A program made the position numbers and the translations under genes. Below, piece by piece: positions 45,653 to 54,636 of a stretch of 64,000 nt of DNA. Under the pieces are notes generated by a model. That model was not told where the DNA came from and searched no databases. It was given only the letters and a program-made list of their open reading frames with translations. The stretch is from Opitutaceae bacterium (GTDB taxonomy: Bacteria > Verrucomicrobiota > Verrucomicrobiia > Opitutales > Opitutaceae): contig JAIXWF010000013.1 of assembly GCA_027482185.1 (NCBI GenBank), positions 1,736,001 through 1,800,000 on the forward strand, read 5' to 3'. The first letter of the stretch is position 1. Each line of letters starts with the position of its first letter.

Positions 45653-45753
45653 CGACTTACAGGCCTTGCGCCTGTCCGGGAGGGCTTGCCCGCGGCCGAG
45701 CCGCGAGCCTTGCACGGGGTTTATCGGCCGCCCCGCCGGGTGCTTGAGCGGAA
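45653..45753 (-). other. Run of GC-rich hairpins upstream of the porin operon
   Basis: Between the receiver-gene stop and the terminator lie at least three further perfect or near-perfect hairpins. ACAGGC/GCCTGT is at 45659-45664 and 45670-45675. A 9-bp stem with one mismatch or wobble is at 45688-45696 and 45700-45708. CGGGG/CCCCG is at 45715-45719 and 45731-45735. It could be a structured leader RNA; no known riboswitch consensus was matched with confidence. Confidence 0.5.
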
Positions 45754-46515
45754 TTACTCAGTCGGACCGCCGGGAGGCGGGCCGATCCGGGCCAGCAAGA
45801 CCTCGAGTTCGCGGCGGAGGTCGCCGAGGTCCTTGCTCTTGAAATGGGCGCGTGTGCGCTCGAGCACCTGCACGGTGCGGCGCAGGCTCGCCACGAGGTC
45901 CAGTTGCGTCAGCGCGCCCCGGGTCTCGGGCGACGAGGCCAAGATCGTGACCGACCGGTCGAGGTCGGCCAGCAGCGCGCCGAGTTGGCGCACCGTGGCC
46001 TGGAGGAAATCGACCGGACCGGGGCCGTCGACGGCATCGATCTCGTGCTCGAGCCGCTCGAGTTCGCGGTCCCATTCCTGGACGCGGCGGCGGCTCGCCG
46101 CGACCGCGCGCCGTTGGCGCTGGAGCCGCACTTCGCGGCGGACCAAGGCGAGCAGTTCGTCGAGATTGGGCGGCTTCACCAGGTAGGCGGCGACCCGCAG
46201 CCGCACGGAACGCATGGCGGTCTCCAAGGTCGGCTGGCCGGTGAGAAAAACTACCGGCACTCCCCGGTTCTCGCCCTCGATCGCGGCGACGAGCTCCGGG
46301 CCGTCGCGGTCCGGCAACTGGATATCGCAGATGAGCAGGTCGAATTCGCGCGCCGCCAGCGCCGCCTCGGCGGCCCTCGCGTCGCCGGCCACCTCGTACG
46401 CGAATCCCTCGGTGTGCAGCCAAGCGGAAAGCATCGCGCGCGCCGTCGGGTCGTCCTCGACAACCAGAATGCGTCCGGCCGCGGCATCGGCTCCGGCGGA
46501 AGGGTCGGTTTTCAT
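45754..46515 (-). CDS. Response regulator with C-terminal helical domain
   Basis: A 253-residue protein. Receiver domain residues ~14-130 with E20-D21-D22 (ILVVEDDPTA), phosphoacceptor Asp64 (LLICDIQLPDRDG) and the lysine switch in YLVKPPN. The C-terminal ~120 residues are arginine/glutamate-rich helices (QEWDRELERLEHEIDAV, DLGDLRRELEVLLARIG) forming a coiled coil of unknown function; no DNA-binding or enzymatic motif was seen. The start overlaps the stop of the hybrid kinase by four bases. Last gene of the operon; the terminator follows about 100 bases later. Confidence 0.88.
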   Translation of the reverse strand: MKTDPSAGADAAAGRILVVEDDPTARAMLSAWLHTEGFAYEVAGDARAAEAALAAREFDLLICDIQLPDRDGPELVAAIEGENRGVPVVFLTGQPTLETAMRSVRLRVAAYLVKPPNLDELLALVRREVRLQRQRRAVAASRRRVQEWDRELERLEHEIDAVDGPGPVDFLQATVRQLGALLADLDRSVTILASSPETRGALTQLDLVASLRRTVQVLERTRAHFKSKDLGDLRRELEVLLARIGPPPGGPTE

Positions 46516-48464
46516 GGGGAAACGGGCGAAGAGAGCAGCCGGTGGAGGGCGTGGCCGAGATCGTCGCCGCTGAACGGCTTGTCCAGCAGGATCAATTCCG
46601 GCGGCAGTTCGGCGGGCAGGGCGCCGCGGTTCCCGGTGATCAGGACGGCGGGCAGCGGGCCGGCGACGCGACGCACCTCGCGGATCAATTCGATTCCGGT
46701 CACACCCGGCATCGTGAAGTCGGTAACCAAAGCGGCGAAGCGCCGCGGCGCCGCATGCACGGCGGCGAGGGCCCGGCGCGGGTCGTGATAAACGGCGGGC
46801 CGATAATTCAATTGCTGCAACCGGACACCGGTGAACGTCGCGACGGAAGTTTCGTCGTCGACCACGAGCACCGGCTGGCCGGTGCCGGGGACGACCGCAG
46901 CCGGCGCGGGGCCCGCGAGTTCGCGTTGCGCGCAGACCGGGAAGTAGACCCGGAACGTCGTCCCCCGCCCGACCGCGCTCTCCACCTGGATGCCGCCGCG
47001 GTGCGTCGCGACGATGCCCTGCACGACCGACAGGCCGAGACCCGTGCCTTCGCCGACGGGTTTGGTGGTGAAAAACGGATCGAACACCCGCGCCAGCGTA
47101 GCTTCGTCCATGCCATGGCCCGTGTCGCCCACGGTCAGGCAGGCGTGCGGTCCGGCTTCGACCTTGGGCATGGCCGCGGCGAGCGCCGCGTCGATCTCGA
47201 CGGGCTCGATCCGCACGGCGAGCGTGCCGGCGCGGCCGCGCATCGCGTGGAGCGCGTTGGTGCAGAGATTGAGCACCACCTGGTGGATCTGCGTCGGGTC
47301 GCCGCAGACGCCGCAGGAAGCGAGCTGCCGCTCGATCGCCACCGTGGCCGGGGCTGACGACCGCAGGAACTTGAGCGCTTCCGCAACGACGCGGGCCAGG
47401 TCCAGGGGCACCTGCCGGGCCTCGCTTTGCCGGCTGAACGTGAGGATCTGCGCGACGAGTTCCTTGGCGCGGAAGCCGGCCTTGCGCACCTCGTCGAGCG
47501 ACTGCCGCGCGGCCGGCCGGTCGCCGAGTTCGAGCTGGGCGAGCTCCGTGAACCCGAGGATGCCGGTGAGGATGTTGTTGAAATCGTGGGCGATCCCGCC
47601 GGCCAGCGCGCCGATGCTCTCCATCTTCTGCGCCTGGTTCAGCTGGAGCTCCAGCGTCCGCCGGCGATCGGCTTCGGCCTTCTCCGCCGTCACGTCGCGC
47701 GCGATGCCTTCCAGCGCGACCAGCCGGCCCTCGGCGTCGTGGACCGGCACGAAGCGCTGGTCGGTCACGACGACGCGGCCGTCCCGCGCGATCCAGCGGA
47801 TCTCCGCCGCGGCCGCCGGAAGTTCGCGGCGGAAAATCAGCGCCGCGATGATGCCGCGGTCGTCGGGGTGCACGATCCGGAACGGCAGGCGCGCGTTCCG
47901 GTAGAATTCCTGGGGCCGATAGCCGCTCAGGCGCTCGACCGCCGCGCTGATGTAGTCGCAGCGCCCGGGCATGGTCTCGAGCGTGTAGCGGAAAATCACG
48001 TCGGGCGCGTTTTCCGCGAGCCGCCGGAACCGTTCCTCGCTCTCGCGGAGCGAGAGCTGGGCCTGCACCCGCTGCCGGTGCTCGCTGGCCTCCGCCAGCG
48101 AACGGCGGATGGCCGGAATCAGGCGGGGCAGCGCGTCCTTGAGCACGAAATCCGTGACCCCCGCCTTCAGCAGGTCGATGGCCACGGCTTCGCCGAGCGC
48201 GCCGGAAACCAGAATGAAGGGCACCTCGGGACAGCAGCGGCCGCGGATCTCGAGCGCCGTCAGTCCGTCGATGGTCGGCAGGTTGTAGTCGGAGAGGATG
48301 ACGTCGGGGTGCCGCGGGGCGAGCGCGGCCCGGTAGGTTTCCTCGTCGTACGCGTGCGTCAGCTCGACGGAAAAACCCTCGGCCTCGAGCAGCGAACGGA
48401 CCAGCTCGAAGGCACTCTCGTCGTCTTCGAGGAAAACGATGCGCGTGGCGGCGGTCGGATTCAC
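46512..48464 (-). CDS. Hybrid histidine kinase: receiver-PAS-kinase-receiver
   Basis: About 650 residues from GTG at 48464, 17 bases after the preceding receiver gene; longer starts would run into that gene. Receiver 1 has phosphoacceptor Asp59 (VILSDYNLP). PAS domain residues ~165-285. HisKA with His293 (GGIAHDFNNILTGILGF). HATPase_c with NLCTNALHA (N box), GDTGHGMDEATL (G1), FDPFFTTKPVGEGTGLGLSV (F/G2). C-terminal receiver 2 with LVTDFTMPGVTG and LLDKPFSG. No membrane segments: a cytoplasmic phosphorelay hub that can take phosphate at its N-terminal receiver. It overlaps the next response regulator by four bases. Confidence 0.9.
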   Translation of the reverse strand: MNPTAATRIVFLEDDESAFELVRSLLEAEGFSVELTHAYDEETYRAALAPRHPDVILSDYNLPTIDGLTALEIRGRCCPEVPFILVSGALGEAVAIDLLKAGVTDFVLKDALPRLIPAIRRSLAEASEHRQRVQAQLSLRESEERFRRLAENAPDVIFRYTLETMPGRCDYISAAVERLSGYRPQEFYRNARLPFRIVHPDDRGIIAALIFRRELPAAAAEIRWIARDGRVVVTDQRFVPVHDAEGRLVALEGIARDVTAEKAEADRRRTLELQLNQAQKMESIGALAGGIAHDFNNILTGILGFTELAQLELGDRPAARQSLDEVRKAGFRAKELVAQILTFSRQSEARQVPLDLARVVAEALKFLRSSAPATVAIERQLASCGVCGDPTQIHQVVLNLCTNALHAMRGRAGTLAVRIEPVEIDAALAAAMPKVEAGPHACLTVGDTGHGMDEATLARVFDPFFTTKPVGEGTGLGLSVVQGIVATHRGGIQVESAVGRGTTFRVYFPVCAQRELAGPAPAAVVPGTGQPVLVVDDETSVATFTGVRLQQLNYRPAVYHDPRRALAAVHAAPRRFAALVTDFTMPGVTGIELIREVRRVAGPLPAVLITGNRGALPAELPPELILLDKPFSGDDLGHALHRLLSSPVSP

Positions 48465-48481
48465 GGCGGCACCGCTGCGGC

Positions 48482-48907
48482 CTAGGACGCGATCCGCAGC
48501 GTCGCGCAGCGGCGGAGTCCGTCCATCAGCTCGAGCACACTCGTCGGCTTCACGAGGTAGTCGTCGCACCCCAGGCGCCGGCTCAGTTCCCGGTCGGCCG
48601 TCTGATCCGACGAGGTCAGCACCACCACGCCGAGGTCCCGCAGCGGTCCGCTGCCCCGGATCTGCCGCAACACCTCGTGGCCGTCGATCTTCGGCATTTT
48701 GAGATCGAGCAGGACGACGGCGGGCCGCCCGTCCTCCCGGCCCGCGTGGCTGCCGCGGCGAAAGAGATAGTCCAGGGCTTCCTCGCCGTCCGCCACCACC
48801 GCCACCGGCAAGTCGGGATCCAGCATGTGGAGCGCAGCCACGGTCAGTTCCGCTCCGACGGGATCGTCGTCGACCAGAAGAATTCGTTTCGGCGGGGCAA
48901 TCGTCAT
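48482..48907 (-). CDS. Stand-alone response regulator receiver (Rcp1-like)
   Basis: A 141-residue single receiver domain: LLVDDDPVGAE acidic pocket, phosphoacceptor Asp68 (VVLLDLKMPKIDG), VLTSSDQ and YLVKPTS. The insertion near YLFRRGSHAGRE is typical of small receivers that pair with phytochrome-type histidine kinases (Rcp1-like), matching the two kinases encoded upstream. It has no output domain. Gaps of 66 bases before and 17 bases after place it inside the operon. Confidence 0.92.
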   Translation of the reverse strand: MTIAPPKRILLVDDDPVGAELTVAALHMLDPDLPVAVVADGEEALDYLFRRGSHAGREDGRPAVVLLDLKMPKIDGHEVLRQIRGSGPLRDLGVVVLTSSDQTADRELSRRLGCDDYLVKPTSVLELMDGLRRCATLRIAS

Positions 48908-48973
48908 GGGGCCGAGAAAGTTAGTCCCAGGAAAATTCGCTTGTCCATCCCGCGCTGCCCCGGTCGGGGCGGC

Positions 48974-51013
48974 TCAGCCCGGGGCAAGCTGCAGGCTGAA
49001 ACGAAACGTCGCGCCCTGCCCCACGGCACCTTCCGCCCAGATCCGTCCGCCGTGCCGCGCCACGATGCGTTTGACGTTGGCGAGGCCGATCCCCGTGCCT
49101 TCGAACTCCCGCGCGTTGTGCAGGCGCTGGAACACCCCGAACAGCTTGTCCTGGTACTTGGGATTGAAGCCCGCGCCGTTGTCCCGCACCCGCACGGTCA
49201 CCTCCCCGTCCGCTGTCGTCTCGGCGGCGACCTCGATGCGGGCAACCGGGACCCGCCGCGTGAACTTCACCGCATTGCCGAGCAGGTTGGCAAACACCTG
49301 CCGCAGCAAAACAGGGTCCCCGAGCACCGCGGGCAGCGGCCCGACGGCCCACTCCACGGTCCGGCCGGCGGCGTCGGCCTCGAGTTCCGCCCTTACGTCC
49401 GCAACGATGCCGTCGAGCGCCACCGGCTGCCGCGCGAGCGCGGCCCGGCCGATCCGGGAAAACGCCAGCAGCTCGTCGATCAGCCGCGCCATCCGGGTCG
49501 CCTCGGCCGTCACGAGCCGGATGAAACGGTCGCTCTCCGCGTCGATCCGGCCGCCCGTGCGCCGGGAGAGCAGCTCGTGGAACCCGACGATGTTGCGCAG
49601 CGGAGCCCGCAAGTCGTGGGAAACCGAATACGAAAACGCCTCGAGCTCGGCGTTGATCGCCGTGAGCTCGGCCGTGCGTTCGGCGACGCGCTGCTCGAGC
49701 TGCAGGTTGAGCCGGCGCGCCTCCTCCTCGGCCGTCCGGCGCGCCGTCACATCCGTATGGGTGCCGACCGCGCGGCGGGCGACGCCGTCCGGCCCCCGCT
49801 GCAGCACGCGCCCCGCCGTCGCGATCCAACGCCACCCGCCGTCCCGCGTGCGCAGGCGGAGTTCGGCCAAGAAGTCGTCCTGCCCGGGCCGTTCGATCGT
49901 CGCGCAGAGGGCGGCCCAGTCTGCGCGGCTGTCCGGATGCAGCAGATCGAAGAGCGCCTGCGGCGTCGGGGCGATGCCTTCGGCCGGATAGCCGAGGATC
50001 TGCGCAAGGAGCGGGCTGCGCTGGACGCGGTTGTCGGCCACATCCCAGTCCCACAGCGCATGCCGCCCGCTCTCGAGGACGAGGTTCAGCTGCTCCTCGC
50101 TGCGCCGGAGGGCGTCGGCTTGCCGCGCAAGCCGACGCAGGTTGCGCCGCTGCCAGACCAGCGCAGTCGCGACGAGCGCCGCCAGCGCGGCGAGCGCTGG
50201 CAGGTAAGGCAACAGTTCCCGGGGATCCAGGGCCCGCACCCGCAGCGGTCCGATCCAGCGCTCGTGCAGCTGCGCGTACTCGCCCGCGTCCCACAGCGCG
50301 AACTGGGCTTCGTTAATATCCCGCAGCAGCGCGGCTTCGCCGCGACGGACCGCCAGATGGTACTTGTAGACCAGTCCCGGCGGCTCGAAAGCGCTGCGCA
50401 CCACCCGGTCCAAGCCGCGGGTGGCGATCAATCGCCGCGCCACGAGGTCGATGTTGAAGGAGGCGTCGCAGTCCCCGTCCTGCACTGCCTGAAGGGCCGC
50501 CTCGGTCGATTCCCGCGGCACGATTTCGATCCCCCACTCGGTCTCCCGCGCCCGCAGGTAGTCGTGGGTGATGTTGCCGCGCGACACCGCGACCCGCCGG
50601 CCGCGCAGGTCCGCCGGGGTCTGCACCGGAGCCGTCCCTTTCCGGGCGAAGACCGCGCCGTCCAGCGTCAGGTAAGGCAGCGAAAAATCCATCGCGGCCG
50701 CGCGTTCCTCCGAAAACACCACGACGGCCACCGCGTCGATCCGGCCCGCCGCGAACTCCGTCCACAGGAATTCCTTCGCACCCGTCACCCACGCGATTTC
50801 GCGCCCCACCCGCTTGCCGACCGCCTGCACGTAGTCGGCGGCGAAGCCGGCGGGCCGGCCGGCTTCGTCGAGGTAGGCCAGCGGCGCCACCACCGGATCG
50901 AAGGAGACCCGCAACGGCGGCTCGGCGGCGGCCGCGGCGCCGCCGGCCAGCAGGGCGAGCAGGAAAACCTGACGTGGGATTCGGAAATGCATCCGGAGGT
51001 GGCGCGCGGTCAT
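48974..51013 (-). CDS. Membrane histidine kinase with periplasmic SBP_bac_3 domain and PAS
   Basis: A 679-residue protein from ATG 51013 (ATG 50992 is an alternative that starts closer to the signal sequence). Signal/anchor residues ~10-30; periplasmic solute-binding family 3 domain ~35-265 (LRVSFDPVVAPLAYLDEAGR, GFAADYVQAVGKR, DLRGRRVAVSRGN); TM ~275-297; PAS ~315-435. Phytochrome-type HisKA with His466 (FSYSVSHDLRAPLRN); HATPase with NLLGNAVKFTR, DNGAGFNP and GTGIGLANVKRI. The family-3 domain suggests amino-acid-like ligands. Its catalytic half is very close to that of the kinase just upstream, a likely duplication. It starts five bases after that gene. Confidence 0.92.
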   Translation of the reverse strand: MTARHLRMHFRIPRQVFLLALLAGGAAAAAEPPLRVSFDPVVAPLAYLDEAGRPAGFAADYVQAVGKRVGREIAWVTGAKEFLWTEFAAGRIDAVAVVVFSEERAAAMDFSLPYLTLDGAVFARKGTAPVQTPADLRGRRVAVSRGNITHDYLRARETEWGIEIVPRESTEAALQAVQDGDCDASFNIDLVARRLIATRGLDRVVRSAFEPPGLVYKYHLAVRRGEAALLRDINEAQFALWDAGEYAQLHERWIGPLRVRALDPRELLPYLPALAALAALVATALVWQRRNLRRLARQADALRRSEEQLNLVLESGRHALWDWDVADNRVQRSPLLAQILGYPAEGIAPTPQALFDLLHPDSRADWAALCATIERPGQDDFLAELRLRTRDGGWRWIATAGRVLQRGPDGVARRAVGTHTDVTARRTAEEEARRLNLQLEQRVAERTAELTAINAELEAFSYSVSHDLRAPLRNIVGFHELLSRRTGGRIDAESDRFIRLVTAEATRMARLIDELLAFSRIGRAALARQPVALDGIVADVRAELEADAAGRTVEWAVGPLPAVLGDPVLLRQVFANLLGNAVKFTRRVPVARIEVAAETTADGEVTVRVRDNGAGFNPKYQDKLFGVFQRLHNAREFEGTGIGLANVKRIVARHGGRIWAEGAVGQGATFRFSLQLAPG

Positions 51014-51018
51014 CCCGC

Positions 51019-54000
51019 TCAGTCGCGCCGCACGGTGAAGTAGAACGTCGCGCCCTTCCCCGGCTGGCCCTCGGCCCAGACCCGGCCCCCGTGGCGGGTC
51101 ACGATGCGCTTCACGTTGGCGAGACCGATGCCCGTGCCCTCGAACTCGCGCGTGTTGTGCAGGCGCTGGAACACGCCGAACAGCTTGTCGAGGTACTTGG
51201 GGTTGAAGCCGGCGCCGTTGTCGCGGACGTACACCGTGACCTGCGGGTCGTCCGCCCGGCCCGCGCCGGTGCCGATCTCGATCCGGGCCGCGGCCGCCGG
51301 CCGCGTGAACTTGACCGCATTCGAGAGCAGGTTGGCGACCACCTGCCGCAGCAGCGCCCGGTCGCCGCGGACGCGCGGCAGCGGCCCCACGGCCCATTCG
51401 ATCGCGCGGCCGTCCGTGTCGGGCCGCAGCTCGTCGCGCACCTCGGCGATCAGCTCGCCCAGCGCCACGCTCTGCTGGTTCAATTCGGCGCGGCCGATCC
51501 GCGAAAACGTCAGCAGGTCGTCGATCAGCATGCCCATGCGGCGCGCCTCCGCGTCGACCACCGCGACGAAGCGCTGGGACTCGCCGTCGAGGCGCCCGGC
51601 CGTGCGCTTCGTCAGCAGCTCGATGAAGCCCGCGATGTTCCGCAGCGGCGCGCGCAGGTCGTGGGAAACCGAATACGAGAAGGCCTCCAGTTCCTGGTTG
51701 GCCGCGAGCAGGTTGGAATTCACTTCCTGGAGCCGGGAGGCGGCGCGGTCCGCCGTCTGCTGGCTGGCGCGGAGCTCGACCAAGAGCGCCTGCTGTTCGC
51801 CGTTGAGCCGCTCGACCTCCGCGACGCGGTGGGCCAGTTCCGTCGTGCGCTCGGCGACGCGGCGCTCGAGCGCGGCGTTGAGCGCGATGATCTCCTGCGC
51901 CGCGCGCAGGCGCTGGATCTCCGCGCCCGCGCGCGCCGCCGCGATCACCAGCAGCAGCGCCGCCAGCCCCGAGTCGGGCATCGGCTTGTCGTCCAGCACC
52001 GCCACCAGGCCGAGCGTCTCGCCGGTATGCGAGCGGATCGGCAGGCCGGCGTAACTGCGCGCCCCCATCTGCCGCAGCACGGGATCGTCCGGAAACCGGT
52101 CGGCCACCGCGTCGGCGATGTGGCACAGGCCGTCGCGGGTCACGTTCTCGCAGGGCGTCCCCGCCAGCTCGTACGATATCTCGACGGGGCCGCCGTCGCC
52201 CCACGCCGCCACGGACCGGACCTGCGGCCGGTCGCCGGAACCCACGATTTCGCCGATCAGGGCGTACCGCACCCCGATCTCCGCGCACAGGCGCGCGACC
52301 ACCGTGCGGAAGAATTCCTGTCCCGTGACGCCGGCGGTCAGCTCGCTGAACGCCCGCAACGCGCGCTCCTGCCGCCGCTGCGCGCTGGTGTCGTGCACGA
52401 CGGCGTTAACGGCGGGCCGGCCGTCGACCTCGATGCGCCGGAGCGAAAGCGTGCCGGAATGGCCGCGGCGGTCGCGGCTCTGCCAGCCGAAATCCGAATG
52501 GTACCACTGGCCCTCGGCCAGCGCGGTGCGCATGCCTTCGGCGCAGAGCCGCGGATCGGTGCAGAACGCCAGCTCTTCCACCGTCCGCCCCAGCGCATCC
52601 GCCCGGCTCCAGCCGGTCTTTTCCAGGAAGGCCTGGTTGACGTCGATCAGCCGGCCCTCGGCCGCGTCGGCGACGAGCAGCAGGTCAGGCGATTGCGCGA
52701 AAATCGTCGCGAATTTCCGCTCCGATTGGCGCAGCCGCTCGCCGGCCGCGTAGCGTTCCGAGATGTCCGACATCACCCCGAGCATGCGCGTCGGCGCGCC
52801 GTCCTTCGGCTGCACGAACACGCCGAGGTCGCTCACCATGCGGTAGCTGCCGTCGCTGCGGCGGAAGCGGTAAGCGGTCTCGTAGCGCAGGCCGCTGCCG
52901 CGGCAGCGCTCGAATTCCGCCAGGGCCGCCGCCCGGTCTTCGGGATGGATCAGCTCCGCCCAGCCCAGCAACGTGACCGCCTGGAACTCCGGCAGCGAAT
53001 AGCCCGTGATCAGCCGCACTGCTTCGGTGCCGAACCACTCGATCCGGCCCGTGACCAGGTCCACATCGTACACCAGCTGCCCGGTCTGCTCGATCACCAG
53101 CCGGTGCCGCTCCTCGCTCGCGCGCATCGCCTCCTCGGCGGCCCGCTGCTGCGTCATGTCGACCAGAAACACCTGCACCGCGCGCCGGCCGTTCCACTCG
53201 ATCAGCGTCGGCACGGTCTGCGCCCACGCTTCCCCGCCGCCCTGCCGCCGGATCCGGAACGCGGCGTGCGGTCCCGGATTTTCGCCGGCCGCCAGCATGC
53301 GCAGCCGCGCCGCCAGCTCCGGCAAGTCGCCTTCGTCGATGAACTCCGACACATGCCGCCCGACGAGCGCGTCCCCTCGCTCATACCCGGCCAGATTCGC
53401 CGCCCCGGGATTGGCATAGCGCACCACGCCGTCCTCGTGCACCAGAATGCCCACCAGCGGACTCTCGGCCAGCAGGCGGAAACGTTCCTCGCTGGCGCGC
53501 AGCGCCTGCTCCGCGGCTTTCCGATGGGTCAGGTCCGTCGCCACGCCGACGTAGCCGAGGAGCCGCCCGTCCCTGCCGCGCAGCGGCGAAACCACCACAT
53601 GCGCCGGGAAACGCCGGCCGTCGCGCCGCACGTATGTCCATTCGCGCGCGGTTTCGCCGGCTTCGATCAGGGCGACGAACACCCCGAACCCGGGCGCGAT
53701 CCGGGCGCGACCGCCGCGGGCCAGTTCCTCGGCCCGAAGGCAGATTTCGTCCGGATCATGCCACGCCAGCGGCGTGACCCGGCCGACCACCTCGGCCGCT
53801 TTGAATCCCAGCATCGTCTCGGCCGCGGGATTGAAACTCTGGACCGTGCCCTGCGCGTCGCACGCGATCACCGCCACGCCGGTCCCCGCGAGGATCGCTT
53901 CGCGCATGGCGGCGGATTCGGCGATCTGGCGATCCCGGAGCTCGACCGCCTGCAGCAACGCGTTCAACTGGCGGCCGAGCCGGCCGATCTCGTCGTCGGC

Positions 54001-54636
54001 ATCGGCGCGGACCCGCAGGCCGAAGTCCGCCGAGGTCCGCACATCCTCCGCGGTCCGCGCCAACTCGGCGATGCGCCCGGTGATGGCCCGGCCCAGCCAG
54101 CGCGAAAGCAGCGCCCCCAGCCCGAGCATCAGCACGAATATCACGGCAAGGGCCGCCAGCGAACGCTCCATGCCGCGGCCGACTTCCTTCAGGCTGCCCT
54201 CGATCTGCAACGTCGCGACCGTCTGGCCGTCGCGCCGCAGGGTCGTGACCAACAGCCCCCGGTCGGCCGAACGGTAGAATCCGTCCGCCCGCGGCTCGTG
54301 GTCGAATTCCACCGTCTGGCCGTCGCGGACATAGCCGGCGAAAAACCGCCGGGCCGGCTCGCCCGGGCGCAGCACCGTGGCGGCGACGACGAAGTTCGCC
54401 GCCTTCAGCCGCGCGAGCGCCTCGGCCGCGGCCTCGGGAACGTTGAACTCCACTGCCGGCGCGACCGTCGCCAGCATGGGTTCGGCCGCGACCTCCAGAC
54501 TGGTGCGCAGCCTCGGCTCCACCGCCTGCCGCTCGTAAAGCCAAAGCGTCGAGGCGACGAGCAGCATGGAAATCCCGATGGCGGCGAAGATCGCCGCCGA
54601 TACCTTCAGGCCGAGGGGCACGTCGCGCAATTTCAT
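51019..54636 (-). CDS. CHASE8-like/HAMP/multi-PAS/GAF membrane histidine kinase
   Basis: A 1205-residue sensor kinase. TM1 residues ~10-33; periplasmic domain 34-155 with EFNVPEAAAEALARLKAANF and GQTVATLQIEGSL, resembling the CHASE8 domain of the diguanylate cyclase YfiN; TM2 ~158-178; HAMP ~180-235 (TSADFGLRVRADADDEIG). Four PAS domains follow (~240-360, 375-490, 500-620, 630-745), then GAF ~755-910, a coiled coil, HisKA with His992 (FSYSVSHDLRAPLRN), and HATPase (NLLSNAVKFTR, GTGIGLANVKRI). The start overlaps the yfiR-like stop by four bases. In YfiN the CHASE8 domain is the target of periplasmic YfiR; here the output is a histidine kinase instead. Confidence 0.93.
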   Translation of the reverse strand: MKLRDVPLGLKVSAAIFAAIGISMLLVASTLWLYERQAVEPRLRTSLEVAAEPMLATVAPAVEFNVPEAAAEALARLKAANFVVAATVLRPGEPARRFFAGYVRDGQTVEFDHEPRADGFYRSADRGLLVTTLRRDGQTVATLQIEGSLKEVGRGMERSLAALAVIFVLMLGLGALLSRWLGRAITGRIAELARTAEDVRTSADFGLRVRADADDEIGRLGRQLNALLQAVELRDRQIAESAAMREAILAGTGVAVIACDAQGTVQSFNPAAETMLGFKAAEVVGRVTPLAWHDPDEICLRAEELARGGRARIAPGFGVFVALIEAGETAREWTYVRRDGRRFPAHVVVSPLRGRDGRLLGYVGVATDLTHRKAAEQALRASEERFRLLAESPLVGILVHEDGVVRYANPGAANLAGYERGDALVGRHVSEFIDEGDLPELAARLRMLAAGENPGPHAAFRIRRQGGGEAWAQTVPTLIEWNGRRAVQVFLVDMTQQRAAEEAMRASEERHRLVIEQTGQLVYDVDLVTGRIEWFGTEAVRLITGYSLPEFQAVTLLGWAELIHPEDRAAALAEFERCRGSGLRYETAYRFRRSDGSYRMVSDLGVFVQPKDGAPTRMLGVMSDISERYAAGERLRQSERKFATIFAQSPDLLLVADAAEGRLIDVNQAFLEKTGWSRADALGRTVEELAFCTDPRLCAEGMRTALAEGQWYHSDFGWQSRDRRGHSGTLSLRRIEVDGRPAVNAVVHDTSAQRRQERALRAFSELTAGVTGQEFFRTVVARLCAEIGVRYALIGEIVGSGDRPQVRSVAAWGDGGPVEISYELAGTPCENVTRDGLCHIADAVADRFPDDPVLRQMGARSYAGLPIRSHTGETLGLVAVLDDKPMPDSGLAALLLVIAAARAGAEIQRLRAAQEIIALNAALERRVAERTTELAHRVAEVERLNGEQQALLVELRASQQTADRAASRLQEVNSNLLAANQELEAFSYSVSHDLRAPLRNIAGFIELLTKRTAGRLDGESQRFVAVVDAEARRMGMLIDDLLTFSRIGRAELNQQSVALGELIAEVRDELRPDTDGRAIEWAVGPLPRVRGDRALLRQVVANLLSNAVKFTRPAAAARIEIGTGAGRADDPQVTVYVRDNGAGFNPKYLDKLFGVFQRLHNTREFEGTGIGLANVKRIVTRHGGRVWAEGQPGKGATFYFTVRRD

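Noticed and set aside
45605-45753. Cyclic-di-GMP (GEMM) riboswitch upstream of the porin
   Set aside because: Context and a terminator close to the gene start were suggestive, but the conserved GCAAA-type core and receptor elements could not be found in order on either strand.
48464-48569. Longer start for the hybrid kinase at 48569
   Set aside because: It would overlap the preceding receiver gene by almost 90 bases and adds arginine-rich sequence with no domain; the GTG at 48464 directly precedes the receiver fold.
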